DNA of 64,000 bases from Roseibium salinum (GCF_026240905.1 NZ_JAPEVI010000002.1:376977-440976), one strand, 5' to 3'. Positions 27,826-38,411 are shown, counted from the first letter of the stretch. Translations and numbers: made by a program. The notes: generated by a model from the sequence alone, not told the origin.

Positions 27826-28815
27826 CTACACGGCATCCCGCTGGCAATCGGTCCAGCTGTCACGTTCGGTTTTCTTAGGGATCAGCTTGCCGCTTGCCAA
27901 CAGTTTCTGGCGCATTTCCAGGGGTGTCATGCCGTAGGCGGAGCGGAAATGGGTGTAGAACTGGCTCTGGGATGAAAAGCCCGACTGGAAGGCGACATTG
28001 GCGATGGACAGATTGCCCTCGAACAGAAGCGCCCGCGCCCTGATCAGCCGTACACGGATGATGAAGCGGCGCATGGGAATGCGCATGACGCGGGTGAAAA
28101 GGTTGAGCGCATAGTTCGGGTGAATTCCCACGACCTTCGCGATGTCCTTGGCGCTGATCGGTTCCGCAAGGTTCTCGTGGATATAGCGGACCATGGCAAC
28201 GACATAGCGCAGCGGCGAGGCCGTACTGGGAGTAGGCTCCTGGGTTTCGATCCAGGGGGACAGAAGCTCCTCCCAGCCGACCAGGGTCGTCCGGCGCAGC
28301 ATGTTGGCGATCTCGGATTTCAGGATATCCGCCCGTTCGGCATCACCGCTGCGGTAGTCCTGATACCAGCGTTCCAGAAGCGCATTGTCGACGGCATCGG
28401 AAGGCAGCACGATGACCCCGCCGCCGATCATGGTCTCCGTCAGCCGTCCGATATTGGGCATGTAGAGGAAGGTGTCCAGCGGCAGATAGACGTTGCACTG
28501 ACGTATCTTGTCCTCTGTTTCCTGTTCGATGCTGACCGTCCGGTGCGGGATGCCCGCCCAGAACATCACCAGCCGCCTTGCGGGAATTTCCACCGGCCGG
28601 CCGTCGAACAGGTAGTTCATCGACCCTCCGGTCAGCCAGTTGAATTCGATATGCCCGTGCCAGTGCTCCGCGTCCATCAGCTGCGGGTCGAACCAGCGGA
28701 TGCCGAAACGGCCGAAAGCCTTGGTTGTTGCGTAGAACCGGCGGTCGGGACGCGGCACCGGCTTTTGCGCCTTGCCCTTGGACTGTGCTCCCTGCCTGTC
28801 GATCAGATCCGCCAT
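27826..28815 (-). CDS. AraC-family regulator, MelR/AgpT-like
   Basis: A 329-residue regulator. The N-terminal cupin-like sensor has HWHGHIEFNWLTGGSMNYLFDG and RRLVMFWAGIPHRT, close to the MelR pattern. The C-terminal double helix-turn-helix is about residues 215-310, with ISAKDIAKVVGIHPNYALNLF and LSIANVAFQSGFSSQSQFYTHF. It is divergent from the family 5 binding-protein gene of an alpha-galactoside-type operon. That matches the Sinorhizobium meliloti agp locus, where an AraC-type activator (AgpT) induces uptake genes. It is therefore the likely activator responding to an alpha-galactoside. Confidence 0.88.
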   Translation of the reverse strand: MADLIDRQGAQSKGKAQKPVPRPDRRFYATTKAFGRFGIRWFDPQLMDAEHWHGHIEFNWLTGGSMNYLFDGRPVEIPARRLVMFWAGIPHRTVSIEQETEDKIRQCNVYLPLDTFLYMPNIGRLTETMIGGGVIVLPSDAVDNALLERWYQDYRSGDAERADILKSEIANMLRRTTLVGWEELLSPWIETQEPTPSTASPLRYVVAMVRYIHENLAEPISAKDIAKVVGIHPNYALNLFTRVMRIPMRRFIIRVRLIRARALLFEGNLSIANVAFQSGFSSQSQFYTHFRSAYGMTPLEMRQKLLASGKLIPKKTERDSWTDCQRDAV

Positions 28816-28962
28816 TACTCCTCCCCGATCTTTAAAAACCGGAATAACTGCTTAGAGAACCGGATTGCGCGCCGTTATGCAAGAGGTACCGTCAGGGGCG
28901 TACGCGATCCGGCACCGGACGGGAGGTCCGGGACCCGCGTGAAGCAATGAAAGGGAGGAACG

Positions 28963-31059
28963 ATGAACAGGAAGCTGAGTGTTCTCGGCGGCGCTGGTCT
29001 GTTACTGGGAGCTTCGGCGCTCGCAACACAGGCCCAGATGGTCGAACCCACGACACCGCCCGATCCGCCGGCATTTCCGGCCCAGAGCGAGCCGGTCTTC
29101 GTCGGCATATCCGACATCATGGAGTACCGCGCGCTCGACGAATATCACGAACCGGGCTGGGTGACGGAGAAGTTCGTCGAAACCGGCAAACTGCCGCCGG
29201 TCGAAGAACGGCTGCCGAAAGAACCGATGGTCTACAAGGCGGGCAACATGCCCGACGGTGTCGGCACGTATGGCGACGTGATGCGCCATGTGATCGGCGG
29301 ACGGCCGGAAGGTTGGAACTACATCGCCGGCCAGAGCCAGGGCTGGGGCGGCATCGACATCGGCATGTACGAATGCCTGACCCGTGTCGGTCCGCTGTTC
29401 ACCATCAAGGCGGACGAAGTCGAGCCCATGCCCAACCTCGCAAAGAGCTGGGAATGGTCGGACGATGGCCATCAGCTGACCATGCATCTGATCGAGGGCG
29501 CCAAATGGTCCGACGGCGATCCTTTCGACGCCGAGGACGTGATGTTCTACTGGGAAGACCACGTGCTCGACCCCAATGTCTCGCCGCTCAACGGCGCGAC
29601 GGCGGACACGTTCGGCGGCGAGGGCACCAAGCTGGAGGCGCTTGATCCTTATACCATTCGCTGGACGTTCGAGGAGACCTTCCCGGAGCAGTATCTTTAC
29701 CAGATGGCCTACGGCACCTTCTGCCCCGGACCGTCGCATATCCTGAAGACCAAGCATCCAAAGCACAATCCGGATGTGACCTATGAGCAGTACAAGAACG
29801 CCTTTCCGCCGGAATACATGAACTGGCCGGTGATGGGCGCCTGGGTTCCGGTCGAATACCGTGCGGACGACATTATCGTATTGCGCCGCAATCCCTATTT
29901 CTGGAAGGTGGACGAGGAAGGCAATCAGCTGCCCTATCTCGACGAGATGCACTACAAGCTGTCGACCTGGGCGGATCGCGACGTGCAGGCTGTCGCCGGC
30001 ACGGGCGATTTTTCCAACCTCGAACAGCCGGAAAACTACGTCGAGTCGCTGAAAAAGGCTGCCACGGAGGATTCTCCGGCGAGGCTCGCCTTCGGCGCCC
30101 GCACCATAGGCTACACGCTCTATCCGAACCTTTCGGCCAACGGCTGGGGCAGTCCGGACAAGCGCGGCCAGGCGCTTCGGGAACTCAACCGCAATCTCGA
30201 CTTCCGCAAGGCCGTGACCTATGCGCTCGACCGGCAACGGCTGGGTGAAGCCCTGGTGAAGGGGCCGTTCACGGCCATCTATCCGGGCGGGCTGTATTCG
30301 GGAACCTCGTTCTACGACAAGGAATCCACGGTCTACTATCCCTTCTCCGTGGAAACGGCGAAAGCCCTGATCGAGAAGGCCGGCCTGACCGATACCGACG
30401 GCAACGGCATCGTCAACTTCCCTGCGGATGCAGAAGGTGTGGGCGGCCAGGATGTCGAGGTCGTCATGCTGATCAATGGCGATTACCAGACCGACCGCAG
30501 CCTTGCCGAAGGCATCATCGCCATGATGGAGCGTATCGGCCTGCGGGTGGTCCTTAACATCCAGAACTCCAATACCAATGACGATCTGCTTCAGGGTGGC
30601 GGGTTCGACTGGGCTCTCTTCCGCAACTCCGAAGAGCTGGCGACGGCGCTGAAGTTCACCGAACGGCTGGCCCCCGTGGGTCCACGTTAGACCTGGACAC
30701 GGCGGGCCGGCTCCGACGGCACGCTCGACCTGCTGCCCTTCGAGGAGGAGATGGTGAAGACCGTCAACGCCTTCACCTCAAGCCGCGACAGTGCCGAGCG
30801 CACGGAACTGATGCAGGAGTACCAGAAACTCTACACCGAGAACCTGTGGGCGATCGGCGTGACGCAATATCCGGGTGCTCTGATCGTCAACAAGCGCTTT
30901 GCCAACATCCCTCAGGGCGCGCCCATCTTCATGTTCAACTGGGCCGAGGACAACATCATGCGTGAGCGGGTGTATGTGCCCACGGAGATGCAGCAGGACT
31001 TTGAGCTCCACGCTCAGACCCTGCCCGGCGAACCCGGGGCGGACGGCCCCGCAAACTGA
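28963..31059 (+). pseudogene. Family 5 substrate-binding protein (AgpA-like) with an in-frame TAG stop
   Basis: The frame from ATG 28963 (signal peptide MNRKLSVLGGAGLLLGASALATQAQ, good AGGGAGG site) runs as an SBP_bac_5 protein to a TAG at 30688-30690. It then continues open in the same frame to the stop at 31057-31059. The downstream part (GTLDLLPFEEEMVKTVNAFTSS, YTENLWAIGVTQYPGALIVNKRF) is the normal C-terminal lobe of the family. Without the TAG the protein would have 698 residues, like AgpA-type alpha-galactoside binding proteins. As written the product ends after 575 residues and lacks the last helices of the C-terminal lobe, so it is probably inactive unless the stop is a sequencing error (a CAG-to-TAG change would explain it). 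The operon behind it is intact. Confidence 0.85.
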
Positions 31060-31069
31060 CACCTGGCAC

Positions 31070-31096
31070 GAGCGAGGGGGAAACTCCCCCTCGCTC
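31070..31096. other. GC-rich stem-loop after the AgpA-like gene
   Basis: A perfect 11-base stem (31070-31080 with 31086-31096) and the loop AAACT, in the 72-base gap before the permease gene. There is no T-run. Confidence 0.7.
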
Positions 31097-31131
31097 ACCG
31101 GACCTGAAGGACAGGTGAGGAGAAATCGGCC

Positions 31132-32142
31132 ATGTTGCGCTTCCTGACGATGCGTACCCTTTCGGCGCTGCCCATTCTGTTTGTGCTGAGCGTGGTGACT
31201 TTCGCCATCATCCAGGCCCCTCCGGGCGACTATGGCGACTATATCCGCTCGCAACTCATCAACCAGGGCGGCGCTTCCATAGAGCAGGCGGAGATCCAGG
31301 CCGAGGCGTGGCGCGAGGAACGCGGCTTCAACGATCCGATCCCGGTGCAGTATGTGCGCTGGATCACCGGCATCGTTACCCGCGGCGATTTCGGCCACAG
31401 CTTCTATTACAACAAGCCGGTGGGCGACGTGGTGGCCGAACGCTTGCCCCGCACGATCCTGCTTGCCCTGACCTGCCACATCCTGGCATCCATTTTCGGC
31501 ATAACGCTCGGCATCGTCGCCGCAACCCGGCAATACAGCTGGATCGATACGCTGTTTTCCTTCGTGTCCTTCCTGGGCATGACCATCCCGCGCTTCCTGC
31601 TGGCGCTGATCATCCTCTACCTTCTTGCCTTCAAGCTGAACGTACAGGAGCTCGGCAGCTTCTTCTCGCCGCGTTATGGCGGGGCGCCCTGGACGTGGGG
31701 CAAGTTCGTCGATCTGGTGAAACACATCTGGCCGGTCATTGCCATCGCCACCTTCGGCGGGCTCGCCTACAACATGCGCGTCATGCGCTCCAACCTGCTC
31801 GACACCTTGAACGCGCAATATGTGGAAACCGCGCGGGCCAAGGGGATGAGCGAGGGAGCGGTTATTCTGAAGCACGCCGTGCCCAATGCCCTGCACCCGC
31901 TGGTCGCCTACCAGGGCGTGGTGCTGCCCTACATGCTGACGGGTGAAATCGAGGTTGCCATCGTCTTCTCGCTCGCGACCGTCGGCCCTGCCATCGTCGG
32001 CTCGATGAACCGCGGCGACGTCTATGTGACCGCGACCTTCATGCTGGTGCTCGCGGCGACATTGATCATCGGCAACATCATCGCGGACATGCTGCTCGCG
32101 CTGCTCGATCCGCGTGTGCGCCTGGGAGGAGCATCCGAATGA
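31132..32142 (+). CDS. ABC transporter permease, OppB-like (alpha-galactoside type)
   Basis: A 336-residue permease starting MLRFLTMRTLSALPILFVLSVVTFAIIQAPPGDYGDY, with the coupling loop ETARAKGMSEGAVILKHAVPNALHP and the ending MLLALLDPRVRLGG. It is the first membrane subunit of the AgpABCD-like importer. Its end overlaps the next permease gene by four bases (ATGA). Confidence 0.9.
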   Translation: MLRFLTMRTLSALPILFVLSVVTFAIIQAPPGDYGDYIRSQLINQGGASIEQAEIQAEAWREERGFNDPIPVQYVRWITGIVTRGDFGHSFYYNKPVGDVVAERLPRTILLALTCHILASIFGITLGIVAATRQYSWIDTLFSFVSFLGMTIPRFLLALIILYLLAFKLNVQELGSFFSPRYGGAPWTWGKFVDLVKHIWPVIAIATFGGLAYNMRVMRSNLLDTLNAQYVETARAKGMSEGAVILKHAVPNALHPLVAYQGVVLPYMLTGEIEVAIVFSLATVGPAIVGSMNRGDVYVTATFMLVLAATLIIGNIIADMLLALLDPRVRLGGASE

Positions 32143-33284
32143 GCACCGTCATACTTCCCGAATCCAGCGAGCCGGCCACGCCGGAGGTGCCTGCGGCAAC
32201 CCTGCCCGGCCATGGCGAAGAAAGCTATTCGCGGCTCGTCTGGCGGCGTTTCCGGCGCTCGGTCAGCGGCATGACCGGACTGGTTCTGATCGTGATCCTC
32301 CTCGTCGTGACGATCTTCGGTGACTTCTTCGCGCCGATGAACCCGAAGGAGCCGGGCCTCGCCTTCGCACCGCCCGACCACATCAGCTTCTTCGGCCCGG
32401 AGGGCGGGTTCGCCCTCATTCCCTATGCCTACCCGATCGGAGAGACGGGCGAGTTCGATCCGGTGACCTTCCAGCCGATCACCGGGCCGGAAATGGACAA
32501 TCCCGTTCCCCTCGGCTTTTTCGTCGAAGGCAGCCCCTACCGGCTCTTCGGCCTCATTCCGATGGAACGGCGTTTCTTCGGCGCCCGTGATGGGCACCCG
32601 GTGCACTTCCTCGGCACCGACAAGTTCGGCCGGGACATTCTCTCGCGCGGCATCGTCGGCGCCCGCATCTCGCTCGCCATCGCGCTCACCGTCGTAACCA
32701 TCACCACGATCGTCGGAACGCTCGTCGGGATCACCTCCGGTTATCTCGGCGGGAGGACCGATACGTGGATGCAGCGCTTCGTGGAGCTCGTGCTGGCCTT
32801 TCCGCAATTGCCGCTCTATCTGGCCCTCGCCTCGCTGATCCCGGCAACGGCGTCATCGAACGTTTTCCTGGCTTTCGTGGTGATCGTGCTGGCCGCGCTC
32901 CTGTGGGCACAGCTCTCGCGGGAGGTGCGCAGCAAGACGCTCGCGCTTGCCCGCATCGACTACGTGCGCGCCGCCATGGCGGTCGGTGCCAGCGACAGGC
33001 GCATCATCCTGCGCCACATCCTGCCCAACGTGCTGTCCCACGTGATCGTCGCCGTGACACTGGCCATTCCGACCGTCGTGCTTCTGGAGAGCTTTCTCGG
33101 CTTCCTTGGTCTTGCGGTGAAACCGCCGTTGATTTCCTGGGGGCTGATGCTGCAGGACACGTCGAACTTCTCCGTGATCGGCTCCTATCCCTGGATCCTG
33201 TCACCCGTGGTGTTCGTGCTGATCACCGTCTTCGCCTTCAACGCGTTGGGCGACGGCCTGCGCGATGCCATCGATCCGTATTGA
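32139..33284 (+). CDS. ABC transporter permease, OppC-like (alpha-galactoside type)
   Basis: A 381-residue permease. A cytoplasmic N-terminus is followed by the first membrane helix (MTGLVLIVILLVVTIFGDFF) and a large periplasmic insert. Then come LGTDKFGRDILSRGIVGARISLAIA and the EAA loop AAMAVGASDRRIILRHILPNVLS. The C-terminus GDGLRDAIDPY is typical of OppC proteins. It is translated in coupling with the OppB-like gene. Confidence 0.9.
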   Translation: MSTVILPESSEPATPEVPAATLPGHGEESYSRLVWRRFRRSVSGMTGLVLIVILLVVTIFGDFFAPMNPKEPGLAFAPPDHISFFGPEGGFALIPYAYPIGETGEFDPVTFQPITGPEMDNPVPLGFFVEGSPYRLFGLIPMERRFFGARDGHPVHFLGTDKFGRDILSRGIVGARISLAIALTVVTITTIVGTLVGITSGYLGGRTDTWMQRFVELVLAFPQLPLYLALASLIPATASSNVFLAFVVIVLAALLWAQLSREVRSKTLALARIDYVRAAMAVGASDRRIILRHILPNVLSHVIVAVTLAIPTVVLLESFLGFLGLAVKPPLISWGLMLQDTSNFSVIGSYPWILSPVVFVLITVFAFNALGDGLRDAIDPY

Positions 33285-33295
33285 GAGGGCACGGT

Positions 33296-34963
33296 ATGCC
33301 TGAACGCAACAATCCCTTCGCCCCGACCGAGCGGCACGATCTCGGCAATCACGGCCGTGAGCTGATCCTCGACGCGCGCAACGTGGCGGTCGATTTCAAG
33401 GTGGAAGGCGGCATCGTCAACGCCGTGCGGGACGTTTCCTTTCAGCTCCACAAGGGCGAGACCATCGCGCTGGTGGGTGAAAGCGGATCCGGCAAGTCCG
33501 TCACGGCGCGCACGGTGATGCGGCTGCTGTCGCGCCGTGCCACCATCAAGCCCGGCACGAGCATAAAGCTGCAGGACAAGAACATCGTCTCGATGAGCGA
33601 CCGCGAGATGCGCAAGCTGCGCGGCTCGAAAGTGTCGATGATCTTCCAGGAACCCATGTCCTCGCTCAATCCGGTCTATACGATCGGGCAGCAGATCTGC
33701 GAGATCCTGCACCTGCACAACCGCATGTCCCGCAAGGACGCGATGGAACGGGCACGCCAGCTCCTGGAAGAGGTCCAGATCCCGGAACCTGGGGCCCGGC
33801 TGAAGCAGTATCCCCATCAGCTCTCCGGCGGCCAGCGGCAGCGCGTGATGATCGCCATGGCCCTTGCCAACCGGCCCGACATCCTGATCGCGGATGAGCC
33901 GACGACGGCGCTCGACGTGACCGTTCAGGCGCAGATCCTGCATCTCATAAAGGACCTGAAGGACAGGTACGGCATGGCGGTGATCCTGATCACCCACGAC
34001 CTGACCATCGTCCGGCAGTTCTCCGAATACGTCTATGTGATGCAGAACGGCGCGGTGCAGGAGCACAACGAGACGGAGGCGCTGTTCGAGAACCCGCGGC
34101 ATGCCTATACGCAGCGGCTGATGGCCTCCGAGCCCAAAGGCCGGGCGAAGCCGATTTCCGATGACAGCCCCATCATGGTTGAAGGACGGCAGGTCAAGGT
34201 CTCCTTCACGCTGAAGCGCGGCGGGTTCTTCAAGCCCGACTATTTCAAGCTCACCGCCGTCAACAATCTCGATCTCCAGCTCAAGCGTCACGAGACGCTG
34301 GGTCTGGTGGGCGAGAGCGGTTCGGGCAAGACAACATTCGGGCAGGCGCTCATCCGGCTGACCGAGACCCAGGACGGCGAGGTCTTCTTCAATGGCGAGC
34401 CTATCCACGGGCTTGACCGCCAGGGCATGAGGCCGCTGCGCTCGCGCATGCAGGTGGTGTTCCAGGACCCGTTCGCATCGCTCAATCCACGCATGTCGAT
34501 CAGGCAGATCATCGAGGAAGGGCTGATCGTCAACGGCATCGGCGCCAACGGCCGCGAGCGGGTGGACCGCGTGCGCCAGGCGCTGCTCGACGCCGGCATG
34601 CCCGACAATATCTTCAACCGCTTCCCGCACGAATTCTCCGGCGGACAGCGCCAGCGTATCGCCATTGCACGGGCGGTCGCACTGGAGCCGGAATTCATCC
34701 TGCTCGACGAGCCGACCTCCGCGCTCGACTTGTCGGTCCAGGCGCAGATCATCGATCTGCTCCGGAAACTGCAGGATGAGAAGGGCCTTTCCTACCTGTT
34801 CATCTCGCACGACCTGAAGGTTGTGCGGGCGCTCTGCCACCGCGTGATGGTGATGCAGTTCGGCAATATCGTGGAGCAAGGCCCTGTGGAGGAGGTGCTG
34901 TCCAACCCCAAGACCGACTATACGGCCCGGCTCGTCCGTGCCGCGTTCGACATTGCCGCGTAA
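33296..34963 (+). CDS. Double ATPase of the ABC importer (OppD-OppF fusion)
   Basis: A 555-residue protein with two complete nucleotide-binding domains in tandem. The first has [41 protein letters not shown] and [11 protein letters not shown]. The second has [39 protein letters not shown] and [11 protein letters not shown]. The frame is open far upstream through the permease gene; ATG 33296 is chosen for its GAGAGGG site and the sensible start [16 protein letters not shown] single fused ATPase replaces separate OppD and OppF subunits, in contrast to the transporter at 9.7-15.9 kb. Confidence 0.9.
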   Translation: MPERNNPFAPTERHDLGNHGRELILDARNVAVDFKVEGGIVNAVRDVSFQLHKGETIALVGESGSGKSVTARTVMRLLSRRATIKPGTSIKLQDKNIVSMSDREMRKLRGSKVSMIFQEPMSSLNPVYTIGQQICEILHLHNRMSRKDAMERARQLLEEVQIPEPGARLKQYPHQLSGGQRQRVMIAMALANRPDILIADEPTTALDVTVQAQILHLIKDLKDRYGMAVILITHDLTIVRQFSEYVYVMQNGAVQEHNETEALFENPRHAYTQRLMASEPKGRAKPISDDSPIMVEGRQVKVSFTLKRGGFFKPDYFKLTAVNNLDLQLKRHETLGLVGESGSGKTTFGQALIRLTETQDGEVFFNGEPIHGLDRQGMRPLRSRMQVVFQDPFASLNPRMSIRQIIEEGLIVNGIGANGRERVDRVRQALLDAGMPDNIFNRFPHEFSGGQRQRIAIARAVALEPEFILLDEPTSALDLSVQAQIIDLLRKLQDEKGLSYLFISHDLKVVRALCHRVMVMQFGNIVEQGPVEEVLSNPKTDYTARLVRAAFDIAA

Positions 34964-34981
34964 ATTTTCGGAGTTATCAGA

Positions 34982-36349
34982 ATGGCAGAACCAAAGATCG
35001 CTTTTATCGGCGCCGGCTCCACGGTGTTCATGAAGAACATCATCGGGGACCTGCTCCAGCGCCCGGCGCTTTCCGGCGCTACCGTGGCGCTCATGGATAT
35101 CAGTGCGGAACGCCTGGCGGAAAGCGAGACCGTCGCCAACAAGCTCGTGGCGACGCTTGCGGTCCCGGCCAGGGTCGAAACCCATACCGACCGGCGCGCA
35201 GCGCTTGACGGCGCCGACTTCGTCATCGCCGCCTTCCAGGTCGGCGGTTACGAGCCCTCGACGGTGATCGATTTCGAGGTGCCGAAGAAATTCGGCCTGC
35301 GGCAGACGATCGCCGACACACTGGGCGTCGGCGGCATCATGCGGGGCATCAGAACCGTGCCGCATCTGTGGGACGTGTGCCGGGACATGACCGAGCTGTG
35401 CCCCGACGCGGTCCTCCTGCAGTATGTGAACCCGATGGCCATCAACACCTGGGCGATCGCGGAGAAGTTTCCCGAGATCCGGCAGGTGGGCCTGTGCCAT
35501 TCGGTCCAGGGAACCGCAAACGAGCTTGCCCGGGAACTCGGCATCCCGATCGAGAACATCCGCTACCGCGCCGCCGGCATCAATCACGTGGCCTTTTATC
35601 TCACCTTCGAGGAGAGGCAGGAGGACGGCACGTACCGCAACCTCTATCCCGACCTTCTCAAAGGTTATCTCGACGGCCACTTTCCCAGGCATCGCGCCAT
35701 GCCGCGTTGCCCGAACAAGGTGCGTTTCGAAATGCTGCACCGTCTCGGCTATTTCGTCACCGAGAGCTCGGAGCATTTCGCGGAATATACGCCCTGGTTC
35801 ATCAAGCGCGACCGGCCGGACCTGATCGAGAAATTCGGCATCCCGCTCGATGAGTATCCCAAGCGCTGCGTGGAGCAGATCGAGCAGTGGAAGGCACAGG
35901 CGGAGAAGTACCGCAACGCCGAACGCATCGAGGTCAAGGAAAGCCACGAATACGCCTCCTCCATCATCAACTCGATATGGACGGGCGAGCCTTCCGTGAT
36001 CTACGGCAACGTGGCCAACAAGGGCTACATCACGTCGCTGCCCGAAGGCTGTGCGGTGGAGGTGCCGTGCCTAGTCGACGGAAACGGCATCCAGCCCACC
36101 GTGATCGGCAAGCTGCCGCCACAGCTGACGGCCCTGATGCGCACCAACATCAACGTCCAGGAACTGACGGTCGCCGCGCTCATGAGCGAAAACCGCGAGC
36201 ACATCTATCACGCGGCAATGATGGATCCGCATGCAGGCGCCGAACTCGATCTCGAGCAGATCTGGCAACTGACGGACGAGCTCATCTCCGCCCATGGCGA
36301 TATCCTGCCTGAATGGGCACGCGGCGAACCCCGGAAACGGGTTGCGTGA
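34982..36349 (+). CDS. melA: Glycoside hydrolase family 4, alpha-galactosidase (MelA-like)
   Basis: A 455-residue NAD- and Mn2+-dependent GH4 enzyme. The Rossmann start is IAFIGAGSTVF (residues 6-16), the metal ligands are expected at C172 in LCHSVQG and H202 in GINHVAFY, and ADTLGVGGIMRGIRT and YVNPMAINTW are family signatures. GH4 enzymes cleave by oxidation at C3, elimination and re-addition rather than by classical acid/base catalysis. The CHSVQG form matches MelA alpha-galactosidases. It is 18 bases after the ATPase gene and closes the alpha-galactoside operon, so it would split imported melibiose- or raffinose-type sugars in the cytoplasm. Confidence 0.87.
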   Translation: MAEPKIAFIGAGSTVFMKNIIGDLLQRPALSGATVALMDISAERLAESETVANKLVATLAVPARVETHTDRRAALDGADFVIAAFQVGGYEPSTVIDFEVPKKFGLRQTIADTLGVGGIMRGIRTVPHLWDVCRDMTELCPDAVLLQYVNPMAINTWAIAEKFPEIRQVGLCHSVQGTANELARELGIPIENIRYRAAGINHVAFYLTFEERQEDGTYRNLYPDLLKGYLDGHFPRHRAMPRCPNKVRFEMLHRLGYFVTESSEHFAEYTPWFIKRDRPDLIEKFGIPLDEYPKRCVEQIEQWKAQAEKYRNAERIEVKESHEYASSIINSIWTGEPSVIYGNVANKGYITSLPEGCAVEVPCLVDGNGIQPTVIGKLPPQLTALMRTNINVQELTVAALMSENREHIYHAAMMDPHAGAELDLEQIWQLTDELISAHGDILPEWARGEPRKRVA

Positions 36350-36379
36350 GAGTCTGACGGGTTGCTGACGATCAATTTT

Positions 36380-36409
36380 CTGCATTCAGGTGAGTTTACC
36401 TGAATGCAG
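36380..36409. repeat. Hairpin after the first GH4 gene (copy 1 of a repeated hairpin)
   Basis: A perfect 12-base stem (CTGCATTCAGGT with ACCTGAATGCAG) and the loop GAGTTT, extended by GATCAA/TTGATC further out. A diverged copy lies at 40308-40337 beyond the 3' end of the second GH4 gene. No T-run follows directly. Confidence 0.7.
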
Positions 36410-36466
36410 GTTGATCTTGCCTAGCGCGAGCCGGGGACGATGGGCTGGTACGCGGCGCTGCCGCAC

Positions 36467-36714
36467 CCGCCGGTCATCCTGGACAAGCGCAGCGCAAGCT
36501 GCGCGCAGATCCGGGATCCAGCGCATCAGCGCGAGCGGTAGCGAGCACTTCATTCAGACGGTCTGACGAAGCGGCTTCAGAACACGCCCGGCTCCGCAAG
36601 ATCCCGCCACCAGCGTAGGTGAAAGAGATTAAAAAGCCGCGTCTGCGACGCGAAATATGTCTGGATGTCGGATCTGCGTTCGGCTGCGCCTCACTTGCCC
36701 CGGATGACGGGCGG
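36467..36714. repeat. Palindromic intergenic element, copy 2
   Basis: A 248-base element related to copy 1 at 6902-7113, with the 29-base core at 36638-36666 and imperfect terminal inverted repeats. Relative to the core the arms are exchanged: arm B is on the left (36485-36512) and arm A on the right (36670-36696). With the hairpin at 36380 and the terminator at 36829 it accounts for the 520-base gap 36350-36869. Confidence 0.8.
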
Positions 36715-36828
36715 GAGCGGCATGACAGAGCGTACATACCCTGGCATCCCCCCGACCTGGGGTCTGCAAAACAGAGCCGATGACGAACCGGACGGTCCGT
36801 CATGGCTACCAACCTTCCTCCCCGACTT

Positions 36829-36860
36829 GCGTCCGGTTCTCAGGGCCGGACGCTTTTTTT
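36829..36860 (+). terminator. Intrinsic terminator, plus strand
   Basis: A stem GCGTCCGG/CCGGACGC (36829-36836 with 36846-36853) with a 9-base loop is followed by seven T residues on the plus strand. It would end transcripts from the alpha-galactoside operon before they enter the oppositely read halogenase gene. Confidence 0.75.
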
Positions 36861-36869
36861 GCCGGAAGC

Positions 36870-38411
36870 TCAGTCCATTTTGCGCACGTGTCGCAGGAAC
36901 TCGCCGTGGCTCAGCGCCTTCTGCGACGCCTGCCGGTATTCCCTTGCAAGCGCGTCGTAGGTCTTGCGCGCAAACGACCTGAGGGCGGGCGACTGGGCCA
37001 TTTCCTTGCGCGCCACGGCGCGGTCGAGCAGGCCCAGCCCGTCGAGAACCGGGTAATAGAGCTGCGTCTCGATATGCGGCAGGCCGTCGAGGCGGTCCGG
37101 GAAATGCTCCCGGCGCGGCATTTCCCGGCGCCACTGCGCCAGCCGCTCTCCGGTTTCCGCATGCAGCCGGTTGGCGCGGACGTCGCGCCAGAATGGCGTA
37201 TCTTCCCGCTCGGTCATGTAGTGCATGTTGACGAAGGTGCGGAAATCGTCGACCTGACGGCCGACGCGGCGGTTATAGTCGTCGCGCTCGGTCCCGGTCA
37301 TCGCGGCCGGCGCCTTCAGAAAGCGGCCGGCGAACAGCAGCAGTTGCACGATGGTGCCATGGATGGAGGTGGATTCGAGCGGCTCCAGGAAGCTGGAACT
37401 CAGGCCCACCGCAAGGCAGTTGCCGATCCACGGCGTCTCCAGCCGCCCGATCGAGAAACGGATGTCGCCGCGCGGCTCGATGCCGCGCCCCAACGCCCGT
37501 TCGACCTCCGCATGAGCCTCATCGGGAGACAGGAACGCGTCCGAGTAGACATAACCGCAGCCGAGGCGGGTCTGGGTCGGGATTTGCCACATCCACCCGG
37601 CACTTTGCGCCCAGGCGCGGGTATAATTCGGAATATCGGCTCCCGCCTCATGATCGAGCCAGAAGGGCAGCGCGCGGTTGACCGGCAGCTCCTCGGCATA
37701 GGACTTCCACGCCGCCCCGAGTTCGCGGACGATCAACTGCTTGCGGAACCCGGTGGCATCGATGAAGAAATCGCCTTCGAGCCGCCTGCCGTCGTCGAGC
37801 ACCAGCGCATTGATCAGGCCGCTCTCGCCGTCCCGTTCGGCGCCGGAAATCAGAGCATCGACGGTTTCCACGTCCCTTGCCTTGCGGGCAAAGAACCTCC
37901 CGACCAGTGCCTGATCGAAATGGAAGGCATAGTGAAAGGGTCCGAGCGGGACCAGCGAGCTGTCGGATTTGAGCGCATAGGGCGCCTTTCGCTTTTCGAG
38001 CAGCGGCTGGAAGAGGTGCATGTCCTGTACCGGCTTGCCCGCCGCGACCGCATAGACGTTGAGATAGTCGCTCGGGCTCCCGGGCGGGGCGGCGACGACC
38101 GGATGCGGATCGTCGATCGGTCCGTAATAGATATGGCCCTTGCGCCGCCAGTCCTCATGGCGGATACCGAGCTTCAGGCTGGCCTCGGTCTCTCGCAGAA
38201 ACTCGAACTCGTCGATGCCGAAATATTTCAGGAGCACCCGGAAGGCTGCCGTGGTCGCCTCGCCGACACCGACGGTCGGCACCCTGGAGGATTCCACCAC
38301 CGTTACAGTCGCATCGAGGCCCTTCCGCCTTGCGCTGTCCTGAATGACGAATGCGGCGAGCCATCCCGCCGTGCCGCCGCCCGCAATGACGAAACGGACC
38401 TGTTCCTGCAT
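36870..38411 (-). CDS. Flavin-dependent tryptophan-halogenase-family protein
   Basis: A 513-residue flavoprotein. It has the FAD motif GGGTAGW (residues 11-17), the lysine that carries hypohalous acid in PrnA-type enzymes (K80 in ASLKLGIRHEDW), the WxWxIP signature at 273-278 (WMWQIP), and FLEPLESTSIH with a glutamate at the PrnA catalytic position (E346). So all known catalytic marks are present. An ATG 12 codons upstream is open, but ATG 38411 has a GGGAGGG site and starts MQEQVRFVIAGGG. It follows a GFA-family gene. There is no biosynthetic cluster, flavin reductase or TonB receptor nearby, so the substrate is unknown. Confidence 0.88.
   Translation of the reverse strand: MQEQVRFVIAGGGTAGWLAAFVIQDSARRKGLDATVTVVESSRVPTVGVGEATTAAFRVLLKYFGIDEFEFLRETEASLKLGIRHEDWRRKGHIYYGPIDDPHPVVAAPPGSPSDYLNVYAVAAGKPVQDMHLFQPLLEKRKAPYALKSDSSLVPLGPFHYAFHFDQALVGRFFARKARDVETVDALISGAERDGESGLINALVLDDGRRLEGDFFIDATGFRKQLIVRELGAAWKSYAEELPVNRALPFWLDHEAGADIPNYTRAWAQSAGWMWQIPTQTRLGCGYVYSDAFLSPDEAHAEVERALGRGIEPRGDIRFSIGRLETPWIGNCLAVGLSSSFLEPLESTSIHGTIVQLLLFAGRFLKAPAAMTGTERDDYNRRVGRQVDDFRTFVNMHYMTEREDTPFWRDVRANRLHAETGERLAQWRREMPRREHFPDRLDGLPHIETQLYYPVLDGLGLLDRAVARKEMAQSPALRSFARKTYDALAREYRQASQKALSHGEFLRHVRKMD

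Noticed and set aside
30688..30690. Programmed read-through or recoding of the TAG codon
   Set aside because: No recoding structure or special downstream context was seen, and nothing in the window suggests an amber-decoding system; mutation or base-call error is simpler.
33185..35947. A 920-codon open frame on the minus strand opposite the ATPase and GH4 genes
   Set aside because: It lies fully antisense to two well-supported genes, has no recognisable domain, and such long antisense frames are common in high-GC DNA.
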